Positions 1 through 8,835 of a stretch of DNA of 64,000 nt are shown in pieces. A model generated the notes under the pieces. It did no database searches. It saw only the letters and a list, made by a program, of their open reading frames with translations, and was not told the DNA's origin. The first letter of the stretch is position 1. The number at the start of each line of letters is the position of its first letter. This DNA is from Paenibacillus spiritus (GTDB taxonomy: Bacteria > Bacillota > Bacilli > Paenibacillales > Paenibacillaceae). The position numbers and the translations under genes are program-made. The stretch is taken from assembly GCF_008710135.1 (NCBI RefSeq), contig NZ_VYKK01000007.1:62001-126000 (forward strand), read 5' to 3'.

Positions 1-1570
1 TCATCTCCCGGAAGAGCACCCGGTCCACCCGCGCTACGCCGGGAGCAGCTGCGAGCTCTGCGACCACCCCGTCGGTAATTGTGCCGGAGCGCTCCTGCAC
101 CGCCATCCCTCCGGCCAGCGTCTGCTCCTTGACCTGGGCGTCGCCGGTGATAAAAGCATTCAAATATTGATTAACGTCCAGCGAGCCGATGACGCTGACC
201 AGCGTGCCGAAGAGAATCAGCGCAAGCGTCAGCGACGCGGCCATCATGGCGAGCCGCCTGCGGCTGCGCAGCAGGCCGCGCAGCGCCATCTGCGGAAGCC
301 GGCCCCCCCGCTGCGAGGCCCGGGTCCGTCCGGGCTTCCCGCGCTTGCCCTGTCCGGCTCCGCCGCTGACGCCGGCGTATTTGACCGCCTCCACCGGAGC
401 AATCGCCGCCGCAATCCGTCCCGGACGCCCGGCGGCGATCCGGACCGTCACGTAGGCGAACAGCGCCGCGCCGGCAAAGATAGCCGGACTGGCCGAGCGG
501 ACCGTCCCGCCCGGCATATCCGTGTACGAGCCGAGCATCGGCAGCAGCAGCACGCCGGCCCCGTAGCCGAGGACAAGGCCGGCCGGAAGCCCGGCGGCGA
601 ACAGCAAATGCGCCTGGGCGGAGATGATCCGCCGAAGCTGGCGGGGCGTCGTCCCGATGGTCTTAAGCAATCCGTAGAACCGGATGTCCCGGGACACGGT
701 CATGTAGAAGATATTGGCAATCAGCAAATAACCGCTGAGCATAATAATCAGGAACAGAACGGCATACGGCAGCCAATCATTCCGGTTATCGCCGAGGCTG
801 ACCGACGTGTACGCCCAGTTGACGCCGTATTCAGCCTGGATCCCCGTATCTGCCATCACCCGCTTCAGCTTGCTCTCGATCCGCAGCGAATTGTTGAACA
901 TGACATCGAGCCGGGTCGTGTTCGTGTAGGTGCCGTTCAGCCGCGTACGGGCGGGATCGAAATCCTTTAACTCGCGGTCTACAAAAGCCTTGGACACATA
1001 AGCGATGCCCGACATGCCCAGATTGGGATTGCCTTCAAAATATCCGCTCAGCCGGAAGGTGCGCGTCAGCGTCCGGCTGTCCGCGACGCCGATATAAAGC
1101 TTCACCTCCGCGCCAAGCCGATGCGGCACGCCCAGAAGGTCGAGCGACCAGGACGGCATCGCGATGCCGTCCTCCGCCTTCGGCAGTCCGCCTTCCAGGA
1201 AATCGACGAAGCTGTGCTTCGGCGCTTTGCCGTCGGCCCAATCCACCTCCAGCGAGCTTGTCCCAAGCGCCGGATTCGATGCCGACCCGACAGCAATAGC
1301 CTTGCTGAATTCGATGATGGAGGGATGGCGGCTCAGCCGGTCCGCCTCGTCCGGCGTAAGGTATTTGAAGCTCCCGTGAAAATCGCTCCCCGCCGTCATC
1401 ATGCTTGTCCGCTCCATCGTCTTGTTGAGGCTGATCGCAAGCGTGAGCACAGCGGTCAGCAGCAGCGCCGTCAGCGCAATCGCCGCTGCCACGAATCCGC
1501 TCTGCATTCTCCCGGTCTTCAGGCTGCGGAAGGCAACCCGGTACAGCGTTCTTCTCTGTCCGTTCTTCAT
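1..1570 (-). CDS. ABC transporter permease, FtsX/MacB-like, partial (3' end outside window)
   Basis: Membrane subunit of an ABC exporter or cell-envelope stress transporter. Translation starts at ATG 1570, only 5 bases after the stop of the ATPase gene, and stays open for 523 codons to the window edge. Visible order: basic N-terminus, TM1 at about 20-43, an extracellular domain of about 200 residues, three TM segments at about 265-390, a basic Gly/Arg linker, then TM5 leading into a second extracellular domain. This is the duplicated FtsX/MacB layout rather than BceB, whose large domain lies between TM7 and TM8. Co-orientation with a two-component system and the ATPase suggests antimicrobial-peptide or envelope-stress export. 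The substrate cannot be told from sequence. Confidence 0.85.
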   Translation of the reverse strand, partial: MKNGQRRTLYRVAFRSLKTGRMQSGFVAAAIALTALLLTAVLTLAISLNKTMERTSMMTAGSDFHGSFKYLTPDEADRLSRHPSIIEFSKAIAVGSASNPALGTSSLEVDWADGKAPKHSFVDFLEGGLPKAEDGIAMPSWSLDLLGVPHRLGAEVKLYIGVADSRTLTRTFRLSGYFEGNPNLGMSGIAYVSKAFVDRELKDFDPARTRLNGTYTNTTRLDVMFNNSLRIESKLKRVMADTGIQAEYGVNWAYTSVSLGDNRNDWLPYAVLFLIIMLSGYLLIANIFYMTVSRDIRFYGLLKTIGTTPRQLRRIISAQAHLLFAAGLPAGLVLGYGAGVLLLPMLGSYTDMPGGTVRSASPAIFAGAALFAYVTVRIAAGRPGRIAAAIAPVEAVKYAGVSGGAGQGKRGKPGRTRASQRGGRLPQMALRGLLRSRRRLAMMAASLTLALILFGTLVSVIGSLDVNQYLNAFITGDAQVKEQTLAGGMAVQERSGTITDGVVAELAAAPGVARVDRVLFREM

Positions 1571-1575
1571 CCCGC

Positions 1576-2262
1576 TCACCGTCCTCCCGCAGCCGTCCGG
1601 ACGGCAATCCTCCCGTCCTCGATCCGGATCATCCGGTCGGCGGTCTGGGCAATCTCCTCGTTGTGCGTAATCATGATCGTCGTCTGGCGGTACCGTTCCG
1701 CCAGCCGCTTCATCAGGATCAGCACCTCCTGGCTCGTCCGGCTGTCGAGGTTGCCCGTCGGCTCGTCGGCCAGCACAATCGCCGGCTTCGCCGCCAGCGC
1801 CCGGGCAATGGCGACCCGCTGCTGCTGGCCGCCGGAGAGCTGTCCCGGCAGGCTGTGGGCTTTGCTCTCCAGTCCGAGCGCGTGGAGCAGCTCGCCCACA
1901 TGCCGCTCATCGGGCGCGGAGCCGTCGAGCTCGACGGGCAGCGTAATATTTTCGCGGACGTTCAGGATCGGAATCAGGTTGTAGTTCTGAAAGACGAATC
2001 CGACCGACCGCCGCCGGAAGATCGCCAGCTTCTCGTCCGTCAGAGCGGACAGGTCCTGCCCGGACACGACAATTCTGCCCTCCGTCGGCCGGTCCAGGCC
2101 GCCCAGCATGTGCAGCAGCGTCGATTTGCCGCTCCCGCTCGTTCCGACAATTGCAACGAATTCGCCGGCCTCTACAGTCAGATCAACGCCCCGAAGCGCC
2201 TCCACGGCGTTCTCCCCCCGGCCGTAGATCTTGGCCAGCCTCTCTGTTACCACCATCGCCAT
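1576..2262 (-). CDS. ABC transporter ATP-binding protein (LolD/MacB/BceA-type)
   Basis: ATPase partner of the downstream permease, 228 residues. Walker [10 protein letters not shown], the Q-loop in [10 protein letters not shown], signature [15 protein letters not shown] and Walker [12 protein letters not shown] are all intact, followed by an H-loop in MITHNEE. The open frame extends upstream to 2334, but ATG 2262 is preferred because it has the AAGGGGG ribosome binding site about 8 bases upstream and the conserved domain starts directly after it. The 106-bp gap after the kinase gene contains an inverted repeat that may bind the response regulator. Family assignment is certain; substrate is unknown. 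Confidence 0.93.
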   Translation of the reverse strand: MAMVVTERLAKIYGRGENAVEALRGVDLTVEAGEFVAIVGTSGSGKSTLLHMLGGLDRPTEGRIVVSGQDLSALTDEKLAIFRRRSVGFVFQNYNLIPILNVRENITLPVELDGSAPDERHVGELLHALGLESKAHSLPGQLSGGQQQRVAIARALAAKPAIVLADEPTGNLDSRTSQEVLILMKRLAERYRQTTIMITHNEEIAQTADRMIRIEDGRIAVRTAAGGR

Positions 2263-2345
2263 CGCGTCTGCTTCCCCCTTCTCTGCCGCGCCGCTGCCGC
2301 GGACGCGCTCTGTCTCCCATTGTACCGGAGGCATCTGTCGGGGCC

Positions 2346-2372
2346 GTGACCGGGTTCTTACAGAATGGTCAC
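2346..2372. promoter_or_regulatory. Inverted repeat upstream of the ABC genes, candidate response-regulator site
   Basis: GTGACC at 2346-2351 and GGTCAC at 2367-2372 form a perfect inverted repeat with 15 bases between arms. It overlaps the stop codon of the histidine kinase and lies about 85 bp upstream of the ATPase start. BceR-type regulators bind inverted repeats of similar geometry. Function is inferred from position. Confidence 0.35.
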
Positions 2373-3508
2373 TTTTGCGGACGAGGCTCGGGCCGGGGAA
2401 GAAAGAGAGAGAATACCGCTCCCTCTCCGGGAACCGAAGACGCTTTTACATAGCCCCCCTGGGCATTGGCGATACTGCGGGCCACATACAGTCCGAGTCC
2501 CACGCCTTCCGTCTCTTCCGATCCCGCCCCCCGGTAAAAACGCCCGAATACGCGCGCAAGCTCGCTCTCTTCAATGCCGGGTCCGTTGTCCGCGACATCG
2601 ACGCGCACGAACAGCTCGTACGCCTCGGCCCGCACCCGGACCTCGCCTCCCCGCGGGCTGTATTTGACCGCATTGTCGAGCAGATTGAACAGCGCCTCCG
2701 CCGTCCATCGGCGGTCGTACAGCGCCTCCAGCCCTTCCGCCCCCTCGACCGTCAGCCGGGTATTCCGGCGCTCGGCCTTGGGGTATACCTGGGATACCGC
2801 TTCCGCGATCCCGTCCAGCAGCGGACGGATCTCCGGCTTCATCTGGAGCGTGCCGGTCTCCAGGCGGGACAACCGGGTCAGCGACGTAATCAGCCAGTCC
2901 AGCCTCTCCGCCTGCTTCATCAGCTCAGCGATAAGCCGGCGGATCTCATCGCCGCTTCCGTCCTCGCCTTCGGCATCGCTTTTGGATTCGCTTCCGGTCC
3001 CGCGGCCTTCCGCTTCCCGGCCGGACGCCTCTGCAAGCAGGCCCCCGTAGAGCAGAATATTCGCGAGCGGCGTCCGGGTCTGATGCGAAATGTCGGACAG
3101 CAGCGCCTGAAGCCGGGCGCGCTCCTCGGTTGCCCGCCGCTCGCCCTCCGCCGCGATCTCCACGACGCGGCTCAGCTTGCCGCGCAGCGACGACAGGGGC
3201 GATTCCTCGCAGTCGCCGGGCTGCGGCTCGCCGCGCAGCGCGCGCTCCAGCATCTCCCCGGCCTCCGCCAGCGTTCCCGCCGAAGCGGTCCGCTCGGCCC
3301 AGGCCCATCCGGCGAAGAGCAGCAGGACAACCAGCGCAAAGACCGCCGTCAGGGATATCGCGCTCCTCCCGGGATCGGCCAGCGCCGTCATCCCGGCGGC
3401 GTAGCCCGCCAGACTCAGGAGGAAGAGGCCGCCACAGAGCAGGGCGCTCGGCCGCCTGCGTCCCGGAAGAGGCCGGTCCGGGCTTCGGCGGTCCGCTCCC
3501 GTCCTCAT
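2369..3508 (-). CDS. Sensor histidine kinase, intramembrane-sensing type
   Basis: Membrane kinase of 379 residues. Two TM segments (about 22-40 and 51-71) are joined by only about ten residues, so there is no extracellular sensor domain. This is the hallmark of intramembrane-sensing kinases that take their signal from a partner ABC transporter. The H-box SDISHQTRTPLANIL places the phosphorylated His at 142, and an N-box (LLDNAVKYSPRGG) and G-boxes (DNGPGIEESE, GVGLGLYVARSI) follow. ATG 3508 is chosen over an upstream in-frame ATG at 3559 because it has the GGAGGTGCG ribosome binding site and an ATGA overlap with the response regulator stop, implying translational coupling. Confidence 0.92.
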   Translation of the reverse strand: MRTGADRRSPDRPLPGRRRPSALLCGGLFLLSLAGYAAGMTALADPGRSAISLTAVFALVVLLLFAGWAWAERTASAGTLAEAGEMLERALRGEPQPGDCEESPLSSLRGKLSRVVEIAAEGERRATEERARLQALLSDISHQTRTPLANILLYGGLLAEASGREAEGRGTGSESKSDAEGEDGSGDEIRRLIAELMKQAERLDWLITSLTRLSRLETGTLQMKPEIRPLLDGIAEAVSQVYPKAERRNTRLTVEGAEGLEALYDRRWTAEALFNLLDNAVKYSPRGGEVRVRAEAYELFVRVDVADNGPGIEESELARVFGRFYRGAGSEETEGVGLGLYVARSIANAQGGYVKASSVPGEGAVFSLFLPRPEPRPQK

Positions 3509-4185
3509 CGCACCTCCTCCGTCCAGACGTAGCCGACGCCGTAGACGGTCCGAATCCACCGGGGCGAAGCCGGGTCATCCCCGAGCTTCGCCCTGAGCCG
3601 CTTGACCGTCACACTCAGCGCGTTCTCGTCCACGTACTCCGTCTCGCCGCTCCATACGCTCTCCATCAGGGCCGCGCGCGTCAGCACCCGGCCTCTGGAG
3701 CGAAGCAGCGTCTTCAGCAGTCGCTGTTCCGTTCGGCTCAGCGGAATCCGTCCGCCGTCCCGCTCGATCTCCATCCGTCCGAAATCGAAGACCATATCGC
3801 CGAACCGGGCCCGTTCCTCCGGGACTGCCGTCCGGCGCAGAACGGCGCGCACCCGGGCGCGCAGCACCATCAGGCTGAAGGGCTTGGTGATATAATCGTC
3901 CCCGCCCAGCTCCAGCCCGGCCACAATATCGCCTTCCCAGTCATTCGCCGTCAGAAAAATCACCGGCACCCCGGACCCCTCCCGAAGCTGCCGGCAGAAC
4001 TCCAGTCCGCTGCCGTCCGGCAATTGAATGTCCAGCAGCACGAGGTCGGCTCCCTGCTCCCGCCACAGCTTCTCCGCTTCGCCCAAGGTATACGCCTGCC
4101 GGATCTCCAGCCCTTCGCCGCCCAGACTGAGGGCGATTCCCCGGTTCAGGCTGACATCGTCTTCCACAATCAGAATAGCGGGCAT
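3505..4185 (-). CDS. Response regulator, OmpR/PhoB family
   Basis: DNA-binding regulator of 226 residues, first gene of the RR-kinase-ATPase-permease unit. The receiver domain has acidic residues EDD near the N-terminus, phosphoacceptor Asp52 in LVLLDIQLPDG and the conserved Lys in YITKPFS. A winged-helix domain follows (RTEQRLLKTLLRSRGRVLTR, GVGYVW). The open frame extends upstream, but ATG 4185 sits exactly where the receiver domain begins and has an AGGGAG ribosome binding site. It overlaps the kinase gene by four bases. It probably activates the adjacent transporter genes. Confidence 0.93.
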   Translation of the reverse strand: MPAILIVEDDVSLNRGIALSLGGEGLEIRQAYTLGEAEKLWREQGADLVLLDIQLPDGSGLEFCRQLREGSGVPVIFLTANDWEGDIVAGLELGGDDYITKPFSLMVLRARVRAVLRRTAVPEERARFGDMVFDFGRMEIERDGGRIPLSRTEQRLLKTLLRSRGRVLTRAALMESVWSGETEYVDENALSVTVKRLRAKLGDDPASPRWIRTVYGVGYVWTEEVR

Positions 4186-4345
4186 GTCTGCACGCTCCCT
4201 TCGTATGCTCGCTTCGCTTGCTTCTCTCCACCTGTATGACTCCAGTGTATGACTATACGCCGCGGACGCCGGTCCGACTAAGACATTGGGCACATGGAGC
4301 CAGCTGCCCTGCTCCGCCGGATTCCCGCCCGTCATAAGGCGCGGC

Positions 4346-4371
4346 AAAAAAGGCCAGCCGCCCGGCTGGCC
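4346..4371 (-). terminator. Intrinsic terminator downstream of the DUF6509-like gene
   Basis: GGCCAGCC (4352-4359) pairs with GGCTGGCC (4364-4371) around a 4-base loop, followed on the minus strand by six T residues. It lies about 120 bp past the stop of the minus-strand gene at 4494. The rest of the 4186-4493 gap shows no gene. Confidence 0.75.
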
Positions 4372-4493
4372 CTCTCCTCTGTAACCTGCTCCGCAGCCGG
4401 CTCTCCCCGGAACGGACTGCCGTTCTCTCCGACACGGTCCTGGCCTGCTGGTCCGCCGGCCCTCTGGCCCGCCGGTCCCTCGGCCTTAACGGA

Positions 4494-4787
4494 TTACGCC
4501 TCTTCTCCGATCTTCTCCCGGCAAAAAGCCGCAAGCTCCGCCTCTTCTTCCTCTTCCAGCTCGAAATCCAGCAGAGTCTGCGTGGTGGTCTCCATCAGAT
4601 CATAGGTCACAAGCGACACCTCGCCGTCCAGCTCCTTCATGACCACGCGGGCGGTAACGCCGCTCTCGGAATACAGCTCGTCCTCTTCCGGGATGTCCAG
4701 TTCCACCATCAATTCGTAGCGCTTGCCGGGTATAATCCCGAACGGATCGCGGATTTCTTCCACACTGTAGCTTGCAATGGGCAGCAT
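4494..4787 (-). CDS. Small acidic protein, DUF6509-like
   Basis: A 97-residue soluble protein with a very acidic C-terminus (LDFELEEEEEAELAAFC). The DPFGIIPGKRYELMVELDI start and the DELYSESG segment resemble small Bacillales proteins grouped as DUF6509, whose function is unknown. This resemblance is from memory and needs a profile search. The gene is monocistronic, has its own terminator and is divergent from the ECF transporter genes. Confidence 0.7.
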   Translation of the reverse strand: MLPIASYSVEEIRDPFGIIPGKRYELMVELDIPEEDELYSESGVTARVVMKELDGEVSLVTYDLMETTTQTLLDFELEEEEEAELAAFCREKIGEEA

Positions 4788-4917
4788 TGTTGTTCTTCTC
4801 CTTCTTGGCTCAAGTCATTGCCTTCATCATATCACACGCGCGGGGGCTTTGCCTCCGCAGGACCGGTGCCCGGCCCCGGTTCGGCAGCGGCCCCGAATGT
4901 TCATCCTTGCGGCCGCA

Positions 4918-4926
4918 TGCTATAAT
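4918..4926 (+). promoter_or_regulatory. Extended -10 promoter for the ECF transporter operon
   Basis: TGCTATAAT is a perfect extended -10 element, about 75 bp upstream of the ecfT start. No good -35 is visible, as expected when an extended -10 is present. The leader of about 65 bases is too short for a cobalamin riboswitch. Confidence 0.6.
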
Positions 4927-4999
4927 AGGCCCCGTCGAATACGGACGGAAACCGCGAAAGCCGCTATTTCATTTCCGACAGAAAGCGAGGGGAAGCTTC

Positions 5000-5935
5000 T
5001 TGGGATTATCCGCCTTTGACCGGCGGCCTGCACAGGGAATCCGCCATGCCGGCGGGTTCCGCTCGCTGCATCCGGCCGTCTGCCTTCTTTATTACGCGGG
5101 CGCCGCGGGACTTGCCATGATTATGCTCCACCCCGTCTTTCTTCTGGCGGGGGCCCTGATTGCGGCGCTGGCCGCCGGGCTGCTCGGCGACGGTCCGCGG
5201 CTGCGCCGGGCGCTGCCCTGGTACCTTCTGATGTCCGGCGCGGTAGCTGTCATCAACCCGCTGTTCTCGCACAGGGGCCGCGTCATTCTGTTCTATTTTC
5301 GGGACCAGCCCATTACGCTGGAAGCGATTCTCTACGGGGTCACGGCCATGCTGTCGCTGCTCTGCCTGCTGCTGGCCTTTCTGACGTTCCAGTCGGTCAT
5401 TACCGCCGACAAATTCATGTATCTCTTCGGGTCGGCGCTGCCCCGGACCGCCCTGCTGGCCCTCATGACCATCCGGTTCGTTCCGATGCTGACCCGGCGG
5501 CTGCGGCAGATCACCCGCGTCCAGCGGCTGAAAGGCATCGATATGGCGCAGGGAAGCTGGCTGAAGCGCGCCCGCGACGGAATGACGCTGCTTCAGGTGC
5601 TGCTGAACGCCTCGCTGGAGGAGGCGATGGGAACGGCCGACTCCATGAAGGCGCGCGGCTACGGTACGGTGCGGCGGCGCAGCTCCTATGTGCTCTACCG
5701 GATGGACGGGCGCGACCGCCGCGCGCTGGCGGTCTTGTCGCTGCTGCTGCTCTTCTGTCTCGGCGGAAGGGCCGCCGGACTGGGCGTACTGCCGCTCTAC
5801 CCGGTGCTGGCAGAGAAGGTATGGCGCCTGGGGGACCTGCCCCTTTTTGCCGGATTCAGCCTGTTCTGGCTGGCTCCGGTCTACTACGAACTGCGGGAGC
5901 GATTGGCGTGGACTTCATCGAAATCAAGAACTTAA
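5000..5935 (+). CDS. ecfT: Energy-coupling factor transporter transmembrane protein EcfT
   Basis: Membrane coupling subunit of an ECF vitamin or metal transporter, 311 residues. It has hydrophobic segments at about 25-60, 70-90 and 105-135, then a cytoplasmic helical region with the diagnostic Ala-Arg-Gly motif in MKARGYG and a C-terminal TM pair. The start is TTG 5000, six bases after AGGGGA. Longer upstream starts lack a ribosome binding site and would begin before the promoter. The next gene starts 28 bases before this one ends, so translation is coupled. Confidence 0.9.
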   Translation: MGLSAFDRRPAQGIRHAGGFRSLHPAVCLLYYAGAAGLAMIMLHPVFLLAGALIAALAAGLLGDGPRLRRALPWYLLMSGAVAVINPLFSHRGRVILFYFRDQPITLEAILYGVTAMLSLLCLLLAFLTFQSVITADKFMYLFGSALPRTALLALMTIRFVPMLTRRLRQITRVQRLKGIDMAQGSWLKRARDGMTLLQVLLNASLEEAMGTADSMKARGYGTVRRRSSYVLYRMDGRDRRALAVLSLLLLFCLGGRAAGLGVLPLYPVLAEKVWRLGDLPLFAGFSLFWLAPVYYELRERLAWTSSKSRT

Positions 5936-7683
5936 CCTTCCGTTACGCCGGCTGCAACCGGAAGGCTCTGGACGGCGTCTCGCTGACCATCGCCGAAGGC
6001 GGGTTCACGCTGCTCTGCGGTCCTTCGGGGGGCGGCAAGACGACGCTGCTTCATCATCTCAAAAGCGGGCTTCAGCCCGTCGGCCTTCGCGAAGGCGGCA
6101 TTCTCTACCGGGGCCGGCCGCTGGACGAAGTAACCCCCGCCGAGGCGGCGGCCGACTTCGGGCTGGTCTTCCAGCACCCCGAGAGCCAGGTCGTCATGGA
6201 TACGGTCTGGCACGAAATGGCCTTCTCCATGGAGAACCTGGGCCTTCCGCTCTCCGTCATGCACAAGCGCCTGGCCGAGCTCGCTCATTTCTTCGGCCTG
6301 GAGCCGCTGCTGCACCGCTCGGTCCATGAGCTGTCCGGCGGCCAGCTTCAGCTCGTGAACCTCGCTTCGGTGCTGCTGCTTCAGCCGAAGGTGCTGCTGC
6401 TCGATGAGCCGACCTCGCAGCTGGACCCCGTCTCGGCGCGCGAATTCCTCTTCATGCTCCAGCGGCTGAACCGGGAGCTGGGCCTCACGGTTATCATGAG
6501 CGAGCATCGGCTCGAGGATGCGCTGCCGCTGGCCGACGCCGTCTTCCTGCTGGACGGCGGACGTCTGGCGGCGGGCGGAGCGCCGCACGCCTTTGCCCGG
6601 CAGGCAGCCGCGGCGGGCCGTGCGCTCTACCTGCCGGCCGCGGCCCGGCTCTCGCTCTCGGCCGGAGCGCCCGGACAGCCGGGACGCGGCACGGGCCCGG
6701 CGGCGGTGCCGGACCCGGCTGCCGGCCGGGGCCCAGCGCAGGCAGCGACGGAGCCGGTGGGGGCAGAGGAGGCGGCGGAGCCGGTGAAGGCGCCGGACCC
6801 CGCGGCGGACCTGCCGCCGCTGACCGTCCGCGAAGGCCGCCGCTGGCTGGAGCAGGCGGGCGAGCGGCTGCTAATCCGCCGCTCGGACCGCCTCCGGCCG
6901 GAGCTGCCGCCGTCCCAGGACGACCCGCTGCTGTCCTGCCGGGAGATCAGCTTCCGGTACGGCAAGGACGATCCCGCTGTGCTGAACCGGCTGTCCCTGA
7001 ACATCCGGGAGCGGGAGTTCCTGACCGTGCTCGGCGGCAACGGCGCAGGCAAGTCCACTCTGCTTCAAGTGCTCGCCGGCCTGCTTGTCCCGAAGCGGGG
7101 CAAGGTCTCCCCCGCCCGGGGCGTCAGGATCGGCTACCTGGCCCAGAATCCCCTGCTCTATTTCAGTTACGACACGCTCGGCGAAGAATTCGAGCAGGCC
7201 GTCCGGCGCAGCGGGGCCGGGGACGCCCGGGAGACCCGGTCCGAGCTGGTTGCCCTGCTAGGGCTTGAAGAACTGCTGGACCGCCATCCCCATGACCTCA
7301 GCGGCGGCGAACGGCAGAAGGCGGCGCTCGGGCTTGTCCTCATGGCGCGCCCGGATCTCCTCTGCATCGACGAGCCGACCAAGGGACTGGACCCCGAGGC
7401 GAAGCGGCGCGTCGGACTGCTGCTTCAGGACCTCCGAAGCAGGGGCCTTACCCTCATCATGGTCACCCATGACGTCGAGTTCGCCGCCGAATACGCCAGC
7501 CGCTGCGCGCTGCTGTTCGACGGGACCATTGCGGCGGAGGACGCGCCCGCCGCTTTCTTTGCCAGCAATTACTTCTACACCACTGCGCTGAACCGGCTCC
7601 TGCGGGACCGGCTGCCGGAGGCGCTGACCGATGAGGATGTGATCTGCGAATGGGCCGTTCCCGAATCGCCTTCCTCCTCGTAA
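5908..7683 (+). CDS. ECF transporter ATPase, two EcfA domains fused in one chain
   Basis: A single 591-residue protein carrying both ATPases of an ECF transporter. The first domain (about 1-235) has Walker A GPSGGGKTT, signature LSGGQLQLVNLA and Walker B VLLLDEPTSQLD. A Pro/Ala-rich linker of about 95 residues follows. The second domain (about 345-575) has Walker A GGNGAGKST, signature LSGGERQKAALG and Walker B LLCIDEPTKGLD. The start is GTG 5908 with GGGAG upstream; the frame opens earlier, but that part lies inside ecfT and is not conserved-looking. Most Firmicutes encode EcfA1 and EcfA2 separately, so the fusion marks a dedicated (group I-like) system. Confidence 0.92.
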   Translation: MDFIEIKNLTFRYAGCNRKALDGVSLTIAEGGFTLLCGPSGGGKTTLLHHLKSGLQPVGLREGGILYRGRPLDEVTPAEAAADFGLVFQHPESQVVMDTVWHEMAFSMENLGLPLSVMHKRLAELAHFFGLEPLLHRSVHELSGGQLQLVNLASVLLLQPKVLLLDEPTSQLDPVSAREFLFMLQRLNRELGLTVIMSEHRLEDALPLADAVFLLDGGRLAAGGAPHAFARQAAAAGRALYLPAAARLSLSAGAPGQPGRGTGPAAVPDPAAGRGPAQAATEPVGAEEAAEPVKAPDPAADLPPLTVREGRRWLEQAGERLLIRRSDRLRPELPPSQDDPLLSCREISFRYGKDDPAVLNRLSLNIREREFLTVLGGNGAGKSTLLQVLAGLLVPKRGKVSPARGVRIGYLAQNPLLYFSYDTLGEEFEQAVRRSGAGDARETRSELVALLGLEELLDRHPHDLSGGERQKAALGLVLMARPDLLCIDEPTKGLDPEAKRRVGLLLQDLRSRGLTLIMVTHDVEFAAEYASRCALLFDGTIAAEDAPAAFFASNYFYTTALNRLLRDRLPEALTDEDVICEWAVPESPSSS

Positions 7684-8348
7684 TCCTGCTGTTCGGAGCC
7701 GGCCTGGCCCTGACTTCGCTTGTCCTGCAGATGTACTATCTCCCGGCCAGCCTTGTGCTGCTGGCCGCCGCCATGGCCCCGTTCTTCGCCCGCTTCGAGC
7801 TGCGCCGGGTCGAAGCGCGGGAGATTGTCCTGCTCGCCGTTCTGGCCGCGATGGCCGCGATGGGCCGGGTGGCGTTCGCGCCGCTGCCGAGCGTGCAGCC
7901 GACCTCTTTTGTCATCATCGTCACTGCGCTCGTATTCGGCGGAGAGTCCGGGTTCCTCGTCGGCGCGGTCGCCGCGCTCGTCTCGAATCTCTTTCTCGGC
8001 CAAGGGCCCTGGACGCCCTGGCAGATGTTCGCCTGGGGATTGATGGGCGCCAGCGCAGGCTGGCTGCGGCATCCGTTGCTTCTGCTGCGCAGCCGTATCC
8101 TGCTCTGCCTGTTCGGTGCTGTCTGGGGCTTTCTCTTCGGCTGGATCATGAATATCTGGACCTTGCTGACGATTCCCGATGCGCTGAACTGGGCGACGGT
8201 CTTGCTGAAGTATTCCGCCAGCGTTCCGTTCGATCTTGCCCATGCAGCCGCCAATACGGTGCTGCTTGCCTTATTCGCACGGCCCTGGGTCCGTACACTG
8301 ACCCGGTTCAAGGTCAAGTACGGCCTGCTGGATGGCGGCCGGGACTGA
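7650..8348 (+). CDS. ECF transporter S component, substrate unassigned
   Basis: Substrate-binding membrane subunit of 232 residues with about six TM segments. The central motif FGGESGFLVGAVAALVSN followed by LGQGPWTPWQMFAWGL is typical of vitamin-type S components. It overlaps the ATPase gene by 34 bases and ends the three-gene operon, which argues for a dedicated transporter. The dedicated T/A/S organisation and motif are compatible with a cobalamin-type (CbrT-like) S component, but no cobalamin riboswitch or biosynthesis gene is nearby, so the substrate is left open. Confidence 0.82.
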   Translation: MGRSRIAFLLVILLFGAGLALTSLVLQMYYLPASLVLLAAAMAPFFARFELRRVEAREIVLLAVLAAMAAMGRVAFAPLPSVQPTSFVIIVTALVFGGESGFLVGAVAALVSNLFLGQGPWTPWQMFAWGLMGASAGWLRHPLLLLRSRILLCLFGAVWGFLFGWIMNIWTLLTIPDALNWATVLLKYSASVPFDLAHAAANTVLLALFARPWVRTLTRFKVKYGLLDGGRD

Positions 8349-8384
8349 CCGAAGGCCCGGTACAGGTCACGCTGCCGGGAGAAA

Positions 8385-8428
8385 CGCCGGATTCCTGCCG
8401 AAAGGCGGGGGTCCGGCGTTTTATTTTT
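8385..8428 (+). terminator. Intrinsic terminator of the ECF operon
   Basis: CGCCGGA (8385-8391) and TCCGGCG (8412-8418) form the stem, followed by TTTTATTTTT. It starts 36 bp after the S-component stop. Confidence 0.85.
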
Positions 8429-8772
8429 CAACTTGTCACGATCTACTTCGACCAGAGACAACATAGTAGTTCCGTATAGAACTAATATTAATGGCGATAT
8501 ATGACGAAGCTTGTAGAGAATGGCGGTATCAGGTTCTTGGCTTGAGGCCGATCCGTCCAGACCGGTGCGACCGGTTCTTGGCGGCTCGGGTGGGCCGCTT
8601 CCCATCTGCCGATTGGGCGCGGAAGGTTAAGGCCTGCCCGATCGCAACGACGGATTCCAAGTTTTGCGGCTTTCTGCCAGAAACGGTCCGTAATCGGCAG
8701 ATGTTGCGGAAATCCGCTTCTTTTCGCATCTTATACGAGAAGAAGTGACGCATATTCGTGTTTTTTGGCTCC
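8429..8772. other. Intergenic block with operator-like repeat; no convincing gene
   Basis: This 344-bp stretch lies between two terminators. It contains TAGTTC (8467-8472) and GAACTA (8479-8484), an inverted repeat like those bound by PadR-family regulators, but no such regulator is nearby. Short frames of 80-85 codons exist on both strands over 8491-8774; neither has a convincing ribosome binding site and neither looks like a known family. CTTCTTTTCG (8717-8726) can pair with CGAGAAGAAG (8736-8745). The block could be an interspersed repeat or a relic promoter region. Confidence 0.4.
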
Positions 8773-8812
8773 AAAAAAAGAGGGAGCCTCTCCCTCTCCG
8801 GGAAGCTCCCTC
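8773..8812 (-). terminator. Intrinsic terminator of the EcsC-family gene
   Basis: GAGGGAGC (8780-8787) pairs with GCTCCCTC (8805-8812), followed on the minus strand by seven T residues. It lies 24 bp past the stop of the minus-strand gene ending at 8836. Confidence 0.85.
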
Positions 8813-8835
8813 CTCCATTCGGGGCCTTGAACGGC

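Noticed and set aside
4788..4999. Cobalamin riboswitch upstream of ecfT
   Set aside because: The leader after the promoter is only about 65 bases and contains no B12-box-like sequence.
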